Shown: positions 33,064 to 42,168, numbered from the stretch's first letter. The stretch: DNA of 59,083 nucleotides from Acidobacteriota bacterium (GCA_011523845.1 WTFV01000048.1:1-59083); one strand, 5' to 3'. Notes: generated by a model from the sequence alone, not told the origin. Numbers and translations are program-made.

Positions 33064-33248
33064 GGCCGCGCCCCGGACCGGCATTTCCCTGCTCCGCGGC
33101 GACCGCAATCGGACAGCCCCAGCCCCGCCGGTTTCGCCGGTCCCGGAGCGTCGATGGCTTCGAGCGCGACTCCAGACTTAGCCGCCAAGGCACTGGAGCC
33201 GTGGGGCACGCGCGTCACGGTACGGTGTGTGGGCCAATAGTGTACAGG

Positions 33249-33542
33249 TCACGCCGCAGGAGCTTGTGTGTCGACGCGCTGATCCCCGCTCTCGCCCGGT
33301 TCTCGACCCGGAACCGCCCTCGCCGTCGCCTCGATTGAGGCGGCCGCCCGTGGGACGACGGCCGTGATCAGGGCGTACAGCCTGCCAACGTCGGCGTTCA
33401 CGCTCCTGCGAAGATCATCGATCCGGCGGCCGTTCTGTCGGTCAATCCAGTACGCGAACCCGGCCAGCAGCGCCGAGAGCAGCGCGAGTTCAATCAACGC
33501 GTCCGTATCGGCATCGCAGGCACTCCCGGCCAGCCGCGTCAA
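33249..33542 (-). CDS. Small single-pass membrane protein coupled to the PQQ protein gene
   Basis: A 97-residue protein starting with TTG at 33542. The TTG overlaps the TGA of the upstream gene (TTGA). A membrane helix lies at about residues 17-33 (IELALLSALLAGFAYWI), followed by a charged helix (DRQNGRRIDDLRRSVNADVG) resembling the small coiled-coil protein at 3434, and a disordered tail. Function unknown. No better start codon is available; the overlap supports it being real. Confidence 0.6.
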   Translation of the reverse strand: MTRLAGSACDADTDALIELALLSALLAGFAYWIDRQNGRRIDDLRRSVNADVGRLYALITAVVPRAAASIEATARAVPGREPGESGDQRVDTQAPAA

Positions 33543-34894
33543 TAGTCCGCGGCGCGCAGCGACGCGCGGATGATCTCGCGGTCGTTGCGGTGCACTATGT
33601 GGCCGTTCGCGTAGGCGGGGTGCGACCAGTTGATCACGCGCGCCGCGATGCGGCCGTGCGGCGTCCGGGTGCCGGAGCTGCCCGTCGGCTCGATCAGCCG
33701 GGTGCGGCTCAGCTCGACGTAGCCCTCGGGCGTGAACTGCGCGGTCATCAGGAAGCCATCGTCGTTGTTGACGAAGTAGCGGTCCTCGTGGCGCACCAGG
33801 AACGCCGTGGCCCAGCGCGCCTGCGCGGTCATGTCCGGACTCATCCAGAGGCGTTCGCCGGTCCGCGCGTCCAGGGCCCGCAACTCTCCGTAGCTGTCTA
33901 CCCCGTAGACGTAGTCGCCGATGATGATCGGCGTTGTCACCATGGCATGGATGGTGTCGGTGTCGCCCGGCAGCTCGCTACGGCTCCGGCCCTGCCAGAG
34001 GTGGGTCGCAGCCGGCCGGTCCTGGCTGAGCCGCATCATCATCGAGCCGTTGAAGAACTGCGAGACCAGCAGGTAGTCGCCGCTGCGCACGGGGGTGGCG
34101 ACGGTGACGCCCATCGAGACGTCCCACGGCTGCTCCCAGTAGAGCTCGCCCGTCTCCGGATCGAGCGACGCGAGCGCCTGCGGATGCCAGATGATCAGTT
34201 GCCGGACGCCGCCCGCCTCGTAGATGACCGGCTGGGCATAGCCCATCTCGGTACCGGTCTCTATCGCGCGCCAGATCTCCTCGCCGGTGTGCTTGTCGAA
34301 CGCCACCACCAGCGCGTCGGGCTCGCCGCCGACCACCGTGATGAGCCGGTCGCCGTCGACGAGCGGCGCGCTGACGATGCCCCACACGGGCACGCTGGTG
34401 TCGTACTCGGCGACGTAGTCCTTCTCCCACAGCACGCGGCCGGTCTCGACGTCGAAGCAGAAGAGCCGCCCGGTGCCGCCGACGACGTAGACCCGGTCGC
34501 CGTCGACGGTCGGCGTCGCCCGCGGACCCACGGCGTAGGCGACCGACAGCATCCGGTAGCTGGTCTGCCACTCGTGGGTCCAGAGCACCTCGCCGGTCCG
34601 CTCGTCGAGGGCCAGCGCGCGCTCGGTGCCGTCCAGCGTGCGCGACTCCGGATCCTCCATCCAGTCGGTGATGAAGATGCGGCCGTCGGCGACGGCGGGG
34701 CCGGAGTACCCCGACCGGATGGGCGTGCGCCACGCGACGCGCAGCTCGTCCGGCAGCTCCTCGACGATCCCGGTCTCGTTCCAGACGGCGAGCCGGTCCG
34801 CGCCGCGCCATTGCGGCCAGTCCTCCGCCGACACGGCCGCGACCGTCCCCGCCACGATCGCCGCTGCACCAACGAGACTCGGGATGTTGCGCAC
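33539..34894 (-). CDS. Exported PQQ-binding-like beta-propeller protein
   Basis: A 451-residue protein starting with GTG at 34894 after a GGAGGAGG ribosome site. The signal peptide is MRNIPSLVGAAAIVAGTVAA. The remaining sequence has PQQ-like propeller blades: DWPQWRGADRLAVWNE, ALDERTGEVLWTHEW, CFDVETGRVLWEKDY, FDKHTGEEIWRA, LDPETGELYWEQPW and LDARTGERLWMSPD. Such proteins are common periplasmic propellers in Acidobacteria; the quinone-dehydrogenase catalytic residues are not clear, so binding or structural function is as likely as oxidation. A small membrane protein follows with a four-base overlap. Confidence 0.9.
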   Translation of the reverse strand: MRNIPSLVGAAAIVAGTVAAVSAEDWPQWRGADRLAVWNETGIVEELPDELRVAWRTPIRSGYSGPAVADGRIFITDWMEDPESRTLDGTERALALDERTGEVLWTHEWQTSYRMLSVAYAVGPRATPTVDGDRVYVVGGTGRLFCFDVETGRVLWEKDYVAEYDTSVPVWGIVSAPLVDGDRLITVVGGEPDALVVAFDKHTGEEIWRAIETGTEMGYAQPVIYEAGGVRQLIIWHPQALASLDPETGELYWEQPWDVSMGVTVATPVRSGDYLLVSQFFNGSMMMRLSQDRPAATHLWQGRSRSELPGDTDTIHAMVTTPIIIGDYVYGVDSYGELRALDARTGERLWMSPDMTAQARWATAFLVRHEDRYFVNNDDGFLMTAQFTPEGYVELSRTRLIEPTGSSGTRTPHGRIAARVINWSHPAYANGHIVHRNDREIIRASLRAADY

Positions 34895-35025
34895 GGGTCC
34901 TCCTCCGTCCTAACGCCGATCCTCGCAATGATCGGCTGATCGCGTCCATGATCCGATCGCCGGCGGAGCACCTGCGGAGCAGGTCTGCCGCAGTCGGCGG
35001 GCAGGTTCGCCACCGCTGACCGCCA

Positions 35026-35101
35026 GCGCCACCGCCGACCGGCCGCGCCACCGCCGACCGGCCGCGCCACCGCCGACCGGCCGCGCCACCGCCGACCGGC
35101 C
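35026..35101 (+). repeat. 19-bp tandem repeat, four units
   Basis: Units of GCGCCACCGCCGACCGGCC start at 35026, 35045, 35064 and 35083 and are identical. A degenerate unit precedes them. The array lies between the PQQ protein gene and the secreted protein gene at 35127. Confidence 0.95.
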
Positions 35102-35126
35102 GCTGACGGCCTGCCGCCCCTGCAGG

Positions 35127-36254
35127 TCAATCGCGACCGCTTGGGTCCTCGGCCGCCTCGCGGGCGTCCTGTTCGAGAATCCGCGCGCCGCCGAGGATGC
35201 CCCGGAACGAGTAGTTCGCCTCGTGACAGGCGTACTCGTACACGCGGTCGCCGGTGGCCGGCCAGACGTACTCGCCGCTCCACGGCGCGGTCCAGACGGT
35301 CGGGTCGTCCACGGTGAACTGGTACAGCAGCGCGTCGGGGCCGATCCGGGTGAACCGCTCCACCACGTGCAGGTTGCGCGACGCCCCGCCGAGCGCCGGG
35401 GTGTCGTTGAAGTTCGTCGTGTCGACGACCAGGGTGTCCCCTTCCCAGCGGCCCACCGAGTCGCCGAGCCAGCTCCGGATCTCCGGCGGCGCGTGCTCCT
35501 GGTTCATCCGCACGATGCGCGCGTCGTGGACCATCTCGACGTGGATCAGGACGTGGTCCTCGGTCTGGACGATCTTCTTCAGGTTGTTGTAGAGCACCGG
35601 CAGCATCGGCGGCCCGCCGACCGAGCCGAACCCGAGGAGACAGCGCTCGGCGAGCGGACGGATCTCGGGATCGTCGTAGGGGCCGGGCGCCTCGAGGTCA
35701 TCCTCCAGCCACCAGGCGGTGCCGGTGTTGGGCCGGAAGAAGCGCGCCCGCTCTGCCGCGCGCGCCCGTGCCGCGTCGGTCAGGGGCGGGCGCCGGCCGT
35801 CGGACGGGTCCGTGATGATCGAGGTCCGCCACTCCCCGTCGATCTGGAAGACTCCCGTTCCCCGGTCGATCCAGAACGTGTTGTAGCCGCCGACGTTGCC
35901 GGCCGCGCCGCCCGAGCCGTCCCCGCCCACCGGCGGCGCCACCTGCTCCGCCTCCTGCTCGCCGGTCTCGGCGATGCGAGCCTCGCGCCGTTCGTCGGAT
36001 CCGCTCGGCGCGATGCTGAAGAGCGTTCTGAGCGCGCCCGGATCCGACGCGACGAGCGCCGCCTCCTCCGCGGTAAGGGTTCCCCGGGTGCCGAACCGTT
36101 GCGGGCGCTGCAGCGGCGTCAGCGTCGCCGTGTCGTAAGTGCCCGACAGGTCCGGCCTGCCGTCGGCGGTTCGCGGGATGTCATCCTGCGCCGCCGCCGC
36201 CACCGGCAACGCCAGTCCCACCACGACCGTCACGGCGACGAATCGACTGCTCAT
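35127..36254 (-). CDS. Secreted protein of an acidobacterial family, paralog 1
   Basis: A 375-residue protein from the ATG at 36254, with GGGAGGAG upstream and a signal peptide MSSRFVAVTVVVGLALPVA to AAQ. It shares with the gene at 36548 the motifs DLSGTYDTATLTPLQRP, IITDPSDGRRPPLTD, ERCLLGF, QTEDHVLIHVEMVHDAR, GDSVGRWEGDTLVVDTTNF, ERFTRIGPDALLYQFTVDDP and YEYACHEANY. This is a widespread but uncharacterised secreted family of Acidobacteria and relatives. No cofactor motif is obvious. Paralog 2 lies 293 bases downstream in the upstream direction of transcription, so they arose by tandem duplication. Confidence 0.88.
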   Translation of the reverse strand: MSSRFVAVTVVVGLALPVAAAAQDDIPRTADGRPDLSGTYDTATLTPLQRPQRFGTRGTLTAEEAALVASDPGALRTLFSIAPSGSDERREARIAETGEQEAEQVAPPVGGDGSGGAAGNVGGYNTFWIDRGTGVFQIDGEWRTSIITDPSDGRRPPLTDAARARAAERARFFRPNTGTAWWLEDDLEAPGPYDDPEIRPLAERCLLGFGSVGGPPMLPVLYNNLKKIVQTEDHVLIHVEMVHDARIVRMNQEHAPPEIRSWLGDSVGRWEGDTLVVDTTNFNDTPALGGASRNLHVVERFTRIGPDALLYQFTVDDPTVWTAPWSGEYVWPATGDRVYEYACHEANYSFRGILGGARILEQDAREAAEDPSGRD

Positions 36255-36547
36255 CGTCTCCTCCCGCTGTATACAGGCGGGCACGACGCAGCCGTCCGCG
36301 ACGAGCCCTTCGTTCGCAGCTTCCAGGCCAGCGCCGCCAGACCCGTCGCGAGGCTCCGCGTTTGGCTCCAGCCCCACCGCCCCAGGAGCTTGCGCCTCGG
36401 AACCCACTCCGTTGCGTTCTCCGGCGCAGGCCCCCAGCCCGGCAAACGCGTTCGCCCGCGCTCCGCTTGCCGCCCGACCAACCTGCCGCGAGTCCGCGCC
36501 GCCTCATGCGGCGCAGACTCCCAACGGCATACGGCGCGGGCTCCCGA
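36255..36547 (+). repeat. Repeat-rich spacer: R3 copy B and R2 copy D
   Basis: About 36350-36440 resembles R3 (CCGCCCCAGGAGCTTGCG to GTTGCGTTCTCCGGCGCAG); 36491-36547 is an inverted R2 unit with GGCGCAGACTCCC and can pair GTCTGCGCCGC with GCGGCGCGGAC. The R2 copy touches the stop codon of the gene at 36548. No gene seen in this spacer. Confidence 0.6.
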
Positions 36548-37561
36548 CTAACGACCGGCCGCCGCGGCCTCGGCCGCCAGCTCCTTCTCGAGCGCTCCGG
36601 CCATGATGTTGTAGAGGCCGTAGTTCCCTTCGTGGCAGGCGTACTCGAAGATGGGCTGGTCGTTCTTCACCATCGGGATCCGGTAGGTCCACGGCTGGTC
36701 CCACGCGTTCGGATCCTCGACCGTCACCTCGTACATGAGCGTCCCCTCGGACACCCGCGTGAAACGCTCGGTCAGGTTCAGCGCCGACGTGGTGACCCCG
36801 CGGCGGAAGCTCGTCTCGCGCAGGAAGTTCGTGGTCTCGACGACCAGCGTGTCGCCTTCCCAGCGGCCGCGCGAATCGCCCATCCACTGGCGCAGGCCGT
36901 CCGGCAGACGCTCGCGCCCGTCGAGCGGGATCACGCGCGAGCTGTGGACCATCTCGTTCAGCAGCACGACGTGGTCCTCGGTCTGGAACACCTGCACGTT
37001 CTGGTTGTAGCCGCCCGGCGTCATCGGCGGGCCGGAGTTGAACCCGAGGATGCAGCGGACCGCGAACATGCCGGAGCCGAGCGTGTCGAGAAACCCGCCG
37101 GGGGTCGGCTCGTGGCGATTGACGCCCTCGCGGGCCCGCATCTCCGCGTCCAGCTTCGCCTGCGCGACGTCGTTGAGCGGCGGCACGCGGCCGTCCGGCG
37201 GATCGATGACGAGCGACGTCTGGTTGGTCTCGCTCACCTTGTCGCCCGGGTCGAACCAGAACTGGTTGTAGTTGCCCACCCCGTCGGCCGGCTCCAGGGT
37301 GTCGCGGATCTCGAAGGCGGCCAGGCGATCGGCCTCGTACTGCGCGGCCTCCTCCTCGGTGAAAAAGGCCTGATCCGCCAGCTCCTCCGGCCGCTCGAAC
37401 GGCGTGAGCGTCCGGAAGTCCCAGACGCCGTTCAGGTCCGGCGCCCCCCACGAGGTGCGCGGGGCATCCCCCGCACCCTGGGCATGGACCGCCGCGGGCG
37501 AGAACGCCAGCGACAGGACGACGACGACCGCGAACGACGACGCGAGAACTCGATTGGCCAC
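36548..37561 (-). CDS. Secreted protein of an acidobacterial family, paralog 2
   Basis: A 337-residue protein starting with GTG at 37561 after AGGGAGG. The signal peptide is (M)ANRVLASSFAVVVVLSLAF to VHAQ. Family motifs shared with paralog 1: DLNGVWDFRTLTPFERP, LVIDPPDGRVPPLND, VRCILGF, QTEDHVVLLNEMVHSSRVIP, GDSRGRWEGDTLVVETTNF, ERFTRVSEGTLMYEVTVEDP and FEYACHEGNYGLYNI. The two differ in insertions near the N-terminus. A run of eight or so T residues (T-rich on the plus strand near 37572) precedes the ribosome site. Function unknown. Confidence 0.88.
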   Translation of the reverse strand: MANRVLASSFAVVVVLSLAFSPAAVHAQGAGDAPRTSWGAPDLNGVWDFRTLTPFERPEELADQAFFTEEEAAQYEADRLAAFEIRDTLEPADGVGNYNQFWFDPGDKVSETNQTSLVIDPPDGRVPPLNDVAQAKLDAEMRAREGVNRHEPTPGGFLDTLGSGMFAVRCILGFNSGPPMTPGGYNQNVQVFQTEDHVVLLNEMVHSSRVIPLDGRERLPDGLRQWMGDSRGRWEGDTLVVETTNFLRETSFRRGVTTSALNLTERFTRVSEGTLMYEVTVEDPNAWDQPWTYRIPMVKNDQPIFEYACHEGNYGLYNIMAGALEKELAAEAAAAGR

Positions 37562-37772
37562 GTGGACCTCCCTTTTTTTCTGGGGACCCTTCCGCGTCCG
37601 GGTCCTGCATTTCACGCCGATGGCAGTCCAATCCTACCGCCGCGCCCCGGCGGGCGCCATCAGGAAAACGGCCCACCCGCGGTCGCCGCCGGTACGCCCA
37701 GAACACCTCCGTCTGCCACTCCGCCGCACCGGGTTGCGACGGACAGCCACCGTCGCGAGTCCGCAGCCGCCC

Positions 37773-38708
37773 CTACTGTCCGTCGAAGACGTACTGCACG
37801 ACCGACTGCAACCGGCCCGGCTCGGCGTTGAAGTCCCGCAGCTCGATCGGCACCGCGTACGAGCCGACCACGTCCTCGACCGACTGGCCGGCCGCCTGAC
37901 CCGCCTTCGCCGCGTCGACGATGCCGTTGTAGAACGTGCTGTAGTTCACGAGGTCGTCCCACACGAGCGTCTCGTCGTTGTGACCCGGAATGATGATGTC
38001 GACGTCCGGGATGCCGTCGACCGCCTTCCGCAGGGTCTCGCCGAACTCGAGCGCGCTGCCGTTGCCGTTGGCCACGTCGAGGAAGGGCAGCCCCTTGCGG
38101 GCGAACATGTCGCCGGTGTGCAGGGTGCGGGCGTTGCGGAAGACGATCCACGTGTCGCCGTCCGTGTGCCCGCGGCCGAAGTAGTAGAGGTCGACCGAGT
38201 CGGGGCCGTCGAACAGCGTCATCCGGTCCGAGAAGGTGGTCTTCGGCAGATACACCGCGTTGTCGCCCTTGAACGCGTCGCAGTTGGTGACCGGCTCGCA
38301 GGTCTCCCGCGACATCTGCGCCGCGGTGTTCTCGTGCACCACGATGTTCACCGTGTCCGAAAACTCCACGTTGCCGCCGCTGTGGTCGTAGTGCGTGTGG
38401 GTATTGATGATGGTCGTCACCGGCTTCGGGGTGATCTTCGCGATCTCGGCCAGGATGTCCTGCCCGTAGCCGTAGATCTTCGTGTCGACCAGCGCCACGC
38501 CGGAGTCGGTCAGGAACACCGCCGTGTTCCCGCCGCTGCGCATCCCCTGCTCGGCCGGGTCGTTGGCGAGCATGTAGAGATTGTGCGCCACCTCGTGGAG
38601 CACGAGATTGGCGCGGGGTTCCTCCGCCGGCTCCTGCGCCACGTTGGCGACCACCGTCGCCAGGACGCCGATCATGGTCACGACTCCCAGACAGACCACA
38701 CGTCGCAT
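37773..38708 (-). CDS. Exported metallo-beta-lactamase-fold hydrolase
   Basis: A 311-residue enzyme from the ATG at 38708, with GAGGAGGG upstream. Signal peptide MRRVVCLGVVTMIGVLATVV. Zinc-binding motifs are complete: HTHYDHSGG (HxHxDH), a later His in IVVHEN-type strand, the GRGHTDGDTWIVF loop and IIIPGHNDE. This is an MBL-fold hydrolase of the class with sulfatase, lactonase and beta-lactamase members; the substrate cannot be inferred. Upstream lies an array of GTGACCGTCG decamers that may regulate it. Confidence 0.9.
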   Translation of the reverse strand: MRRVVCLGVVTMIGVLATVVANVAQEPAEEPRANLVLHEVAHNLYMLANDPAEQGMRSGGNTAVFLTDSGVALVDTKIYGYGQDILAEIAKITPKPVTTIINTHTHYDHSGGNVEFSDTVNIVVHENTAAQMSRETCEPVTNCDAFKGDNAVYLPKTTFSDRMTLFDGPDSVDLYYFGRGHTDGDTWIVFRNARTLHTGDMFARKGLPFLDVANGNGSALEFGETLRKAVDGIPDVDIIIPGHNDETLVWDDLVNYSTFYNGIVDAAKAGQAAGQSVEDVVGSYAVPIELRDFNAEPGRLQSVVQYVFDGQ

Positions 38709-38767
38709 CGGTACCCTCCTCGACTCGCTCCTGAACCGGTCTCGACCGGCTCGACCTTCCCCGTCCC

Positions 38768-38848
38768 CGACGGTCACGTCCCGTACGCCGACGGTCACGG
38801 CCCCGACGGTCACGGTCCCGTCCCGACGGTCACGGTCCCGACGGTCAC
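38768..38848 (-). repeat. Five copies of the decamer CGACGGTCAC
   Basis: Copies start at 38768, 38789, 38804, 38824 and 38839, with spacings 21, 15, 20 and 15. They lie 60-140 bases upstream of the metallo-hydrolase ATG. Either a regulator-binding array or a decayed tandem repeat. The rest of 38709-39172 holds no gene. Confidence 0.6.
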
Positions 38849-38951
38849 ATCCCGCCCGTCAGCCGACCGTCAGCAGATCCTACCCCCCACGGCCGGCGCA
38901 CGCTATCTCTATTGTGCAGTTGCAGCATCCAGCTCCATTGCGCATCCAGCG

Positions 38952-39049
38952 CGTCGCATTCCCGCCGTGCCGCCCCGGCGCCGGCGCCCCTCGAGAAAGC
39001 CATCGGGCCGGGAAGCCCTCACGACGTCGCATTCCCGCCGTGCCGCCCC
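38952..39049 (+). repeat. 25-bp direct repeat, 73 bp apart
   Basis: CGTCGCATTCCCGCCGTGCC and five further bases recur at 38952 and 39025. They lie upstream of the Ldi-like gene. Function unknown. Confidence 0.8.
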
Positions 39050-39172
39050 CGGGGCCCGCGCCGGACCCGCACCGACCTGCACTCCCCGACATCCTCCCAC
39101 CGCCGTGCGCTGCACCCGGCAATGCACCGTTCTCGGCTATAGTGCCAGAGTTACGGCGTTCCGGAGGCTGCC

Positions 39173-41014
39173 ATGACGACAGGAAACGGACAATCGCGAC
39201 GCGCTTTCGTCAAGCAGATTGGCGCCGCCGCCGGCGCGGCCGCCCTCTCGCCGGCCGGCATGGCCGAGGCCGGCCGGCCGGTCCCGCAGCTTCCCGTGGA
39301 AACGCCCCGTTCCGTGCATCCGACGCTGAACCGCCGCGCCCGCGGCTGGCTGCGCTTCCTCTGGGAGAAGGCGACCACGCCGGACGACTGGAGCGCCGAT
39401 GGGGTGCCGCACATGTGGTGGGACCGCTACTCGAATCCGGTGGTCACCAGCTACGGCCGCTTCGACCTGCACAATTCCTCGTACGCCCTGCTGCTCATGG
39501 CCGACGAGACGCCGGCCTGGCGCGAGGTGTACACGCGGATCGCCGACGGGCTCGCCAGCCGCTACCCCACCTACTGGGGCGCCGTCGACTGGCTGACGCA
39601 GATCGGCGACGACCCGCGGCGGGCGAACTACCCCCCGCACGTCATGCAGATGATCCCCGAGCGCCTGCGCGGCAACTACAACCGCATCGGGTGGACGGCG
39701 AACGGCATCGAGCCCTGGGGACTCGCCCCCGATCCCATCGGCTCGGAGGGCAATCTGTTCTTCCGGGGCTGGTTCAACCTGGTCCTCGGCATCTACCGCT
39801 ACCTCTCCGGCGACGACAAGTACGAGCGGCCGTTCGAGGTCACCGGCTACGGCGACCAGGTGTTCGAGTGGGACCAGCACCGCATCGCCGAACTGCTCGA
39901 GCGGCAGTACCGCGAGCGGCCGGAAGGGCCGCAGTGCGAGAACACGAAGATCTGGTTCCCCTGCAACGCCGCCGCCGGGCTCGGCATGTACCTGTACGAC
40001 CGGCTCCACGGCCGCTCGACGCACCGGCCGGTGGAGAGCTGGCTGGAGTACGCGCGCGCGAACTTCCTGGGGATCGGCAACGACGGCAGGCTGGAATGGG
40101 TCACCAGCTACTACGACCCGATCGTCAACCACAAGGCCAACGGCGGTCCCGGCGCCGGCGTCGGGACGGCGTTCCTGCTCCTGCCGCAGGACCGGGAACT
40201 GGCCACGCTCATGTACGAATCGGCAGCCAACGCCCTGGGGTGGAACGACCCGCGCGTCGAGATCCGCGCGTCGCAGCCCGGTCTGGTGATGGCGCGCGAG
40301 CTGGGCGACCACACGGCCGTGGCGCGGCTGCGCGCCGCGGCCGAGCGCGAGTACGAGCCCCGCTTCTTCGGCGACGATCAGGAGATGTTCGGCTGGTGGT
40401 TCGGCCTCGACGAGGCCTATCCGCGCGGGCAGCGCAGCGCCAGCATGATGGTGGCCGAGGTCGGCCTGGGCGACGCCTGGTACCGTGCCTTCGAGGCGCC
40501 GCACCTGGACAAGTTCGAGGCGCCGACCGTGGAGGACGTCGACTTCCCCGCGCTCGGGATCTACCAGGCGTGGAACGACACCGCGAGCGGTGCGCTTCAC
40601 GTCGGCACCTATGCGGCCGCCCCCGACCGGCGCGGCCTCGACACCACGTGGCGCGTCACGAATCTGCCCGACACCGACGACGTCTTCATCCTGTGCGACG
40701 GCGAGCCGTTCCGGCGCTTCAGCGTCGACGGCCCGAACGCAATCCGGCTGGACACCACCATCGACATGCGCCATTACCAGATCTTCACCGGCTATCGCGG
40801 ACCGGGAGAGCGGGCCGCGGCAGCCCGGCGGGAGCGGCCCGGGCGGGGCGCCGCGGCGGGGCTGGCCGCGACCGCCTCCGCCACCACCCGGCCCCCGGCC
40901 GACGCCCGGACCGCGACAACCAGCTTCTCGCCGAGCCGACCGGCTCCGAACGCAAGGAACGCCACCAGCAGCTTCTCGCCGAGCGGACCGGCCTGCCCCT
41001 GCTGCGTTGCGTAG
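39173..41014 (+). CDS. Tat-exported linalool dehydratase/isomerase-like protein
   Basis: A 613-residue protein. It begins MTTGNGQSRRAFVKQIGAAA, a twin-arginine signal, then an (alpha/alpha) barrel-like region: WWDRYSNPVVTSYGRFDLHN, PTYWGAVDWLTQ, NLFFRGWFNLVLGIY and QCENTKIWFPCNAAAGLG. The last motif matches the Ldi family and contains Cys255 and Cys264, nine residues apart, as are Cys171 and Cys180 of Castellaniella linalool dehydratase/isomerase. The final 70 residues after IFTGYRGPG are alanine/arginine/serine-rich, contain a 16-residue duplication (SFSPSRP and SFSPSGP) and look like read-through into a repeat. Substrate unknown; a hydratase/dehydratase or hydrolase on terpenoid-like or sugar-like compounds is possible. 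Confidence 0.75.
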   Translation: MTTGNGQSRRAFVKQIGAAAGAAALSPAGMAEAGRPVPQLPVETPRSVHPTLNRRARGWLRFLWEKATTPDDWSADGVPHMWWDRYSNPVVTSYGRFDLHNSSYALLLMADETPAWREVYTRIADGLASRYPTYWGAVDWLTQIGDDPRRANYPPHVMQMIPERLRGNYNRIGWTANGIEPWGLAPDPIGSEGNLFFRGWFNLVLGIYRYLSGDDKYERPFEVTGYGDQVFEWDQHRIAELLERQYRERPEGPQCENTKIWFPCNAAAGLGMYLYDRLHGRSTHRPVESWLEYARANFLGIGNDGRLEWVTSYYDPIVNHKANGGPGAGVGTAFLLLPQDRELATLMYESAANALGWNDPRVEIRASQPGLVMARELGDHTAVARLRAAAEREYEPRFFGDDQEMFGWWFGLDEAYPRGQRSASMMVAEVGLGDAWYRAFEAPHLDKFEAPTVEDVDFPALGIYQAWNDTASGALHVGTYAAAPDRRGLDTTWRVTNLPDTDDVFILCDGEPFRRFSVDGPNAIRLDTTIDMRHYQIFTGYRGPGERAAAARRERPGRGAAAGLAATASATTRPPADARTATTSFSPSRPAPNARNATSSFSPSGPACPCCVA

Positions 41015-41161
41015 ACGGTGGCCGACGGACACGCCGACCCGACGCAGGACGGCAACCACGCGGCAGCCGCCCATCTTCCGCAGGGGCCCGGCGTGTGCCC
41101 CCGAATCTTGAACCATGCCCGCCGATTTCGCGTCCATAAGACGAAAGGAGGAGGCGCACGC

Positions 41162-41482
41162 ATGATTCTCACCACGACACCCGGCATCGAAGGCAGGTCC
41201 ATCCGCGATTACCGGGGCATCGTCACTGGAGAGGCCATCGTCGGGGCGAACATCTTCAAGGACTTCTTCGCGGGCATCCGGGACATCGTCGGCGGTCGCT
41301 CCGCCGCCTACGAGCAGGAGTTGCAGAAGGCGCGCGACCTCGCCTTCCGGGAACTGGAGGACGCGGCGCGGCGGCTGGGCGCGCACGCCGTCGTCGGCAT
41401 CGACCTCGACTACGAAGTGGTCGGGCAGGGCGGGAGCATGCTCATGGTGACGGTCAGCGGCACCGCGGTCACGATCGGCTGA
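41162..41482 (+). CDS. YbjQ-family (DUF74) protein
   Basis: A 106-residue cytoplasmic protein from the ATG at 41162, with a strong AAAGGAGGAGG upstream. [40 protein letters not shown] and the end [20 protein letters not shown] match the YbjQ family over its whole length. The family forms pentamers and may bind metals; its role is unknown. Confidence 0.95.
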   Translation: MILTTTPGIEGRSIRDYRGIVTGEAIVGANIFKDFFAGIRDIVGGRSAAYEQELQKARDLAFRELEDAARRLGAHAVVGIDLDYEVVGQGGSMLMVTVSGTAVTIG

Positions 41483-41598
41483 CGCTTGTCGTGCCCGCCG
41501 CCGGCACGTGACCGGACGGCCGGCGAAGCAGCGACGCCGTTGTCGAACGTCGGTCCGGATTCGACGACAACGCGCTACACTCCGCGTCGATCTCCACG

Positions 41599-42168
41599 AT
41601 GCGCCGCGCGAACCTTCCGATCCTGTTGTTCGGCATCCTCGTGGCGTTGTGCCTCGTGACGGGCGTCGCGTTCGTCATCGAGGAAACGCCGTACGAGGAG
41701 GTGCCGGCCCCCGGCGGCGGGATCCAGCGCGTCCCTGCCGGGCACGGCGTGACGCACCCGGAATTCGCGTCGATGGATCATGGCGGATCCGGCGCCGAGC
41801 GCCACGGCCCGGTTCTGTGGCTCGCGTGGACCTTCGGGCTGCTGCAGCTCGCCCTGATCGTCGGCTGTCTCATGCTCGGCCTGCGGCCCGCCGGCCGGGC
41901 CCGCTACCGGCTCGCGGCGTGCGGCGTCCTGCTCGGCGTCCTCTTCACGATGATGGTGGCCACCTATCGCGGCTACCTCCACACGGCCGCGCCGCTGCCG
42001 TTCCTCGCCCTGCCGGCCCCGACCGCGTGGTTCCTGTACGGGTTCTGGCCGGCGCAGTTCCTCGTCGTGGCGCTCTACGCCCGCGTCTTCCGGCGCGCGG
42101 TGATGACCGGCGAGCAGTCGGCGCGGTTCCGCGCGATCCTGGCGGCAGCCCGCCGCCGCCGGGACTGA
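41599..42168 (+). CDS. Four-helix membrane protein upstream of a symporter
   Basis: A 189-residue membrane protein from the ATG at 41599 (MRRANLPILLFGILVALCLV). Helices lie at about 7-27, 75-97, 106-125 and 145-163. A soluble loop after the first helix contains VPAGHGVTHPEFASMDHGG. It lies five bases before the sodium:solute symporter gene and is surely cotranscribed. By analogy with YhdT-PanF it may be a subunit or accessory of the symporter, though no sequence family is recognised. Confidence 0.8.
   Translation: MRRANLPILLFGILVALCLVTGVAFVIEETPYEEVPAPGGGIQRVPAGHGVTHPEFASMDHGGSGAERHGPVLWLAWTFGLLQLALIVGCLMLGLRPAGRARYRLAACGVLLGVLFTMMVATYRGYLHTAAPLPFLALPAPTAWFLYGFWPAQFLVVALYARVFRRAVMTGEQSARFRAILAAARRRRD

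Noticed and set aside
35026..35101. Possible CRISPR or iteron origin
   Set aside because: The 19-base units are directly adjacent, very GC-rich and without spacers; no cas or rep gene nearby.
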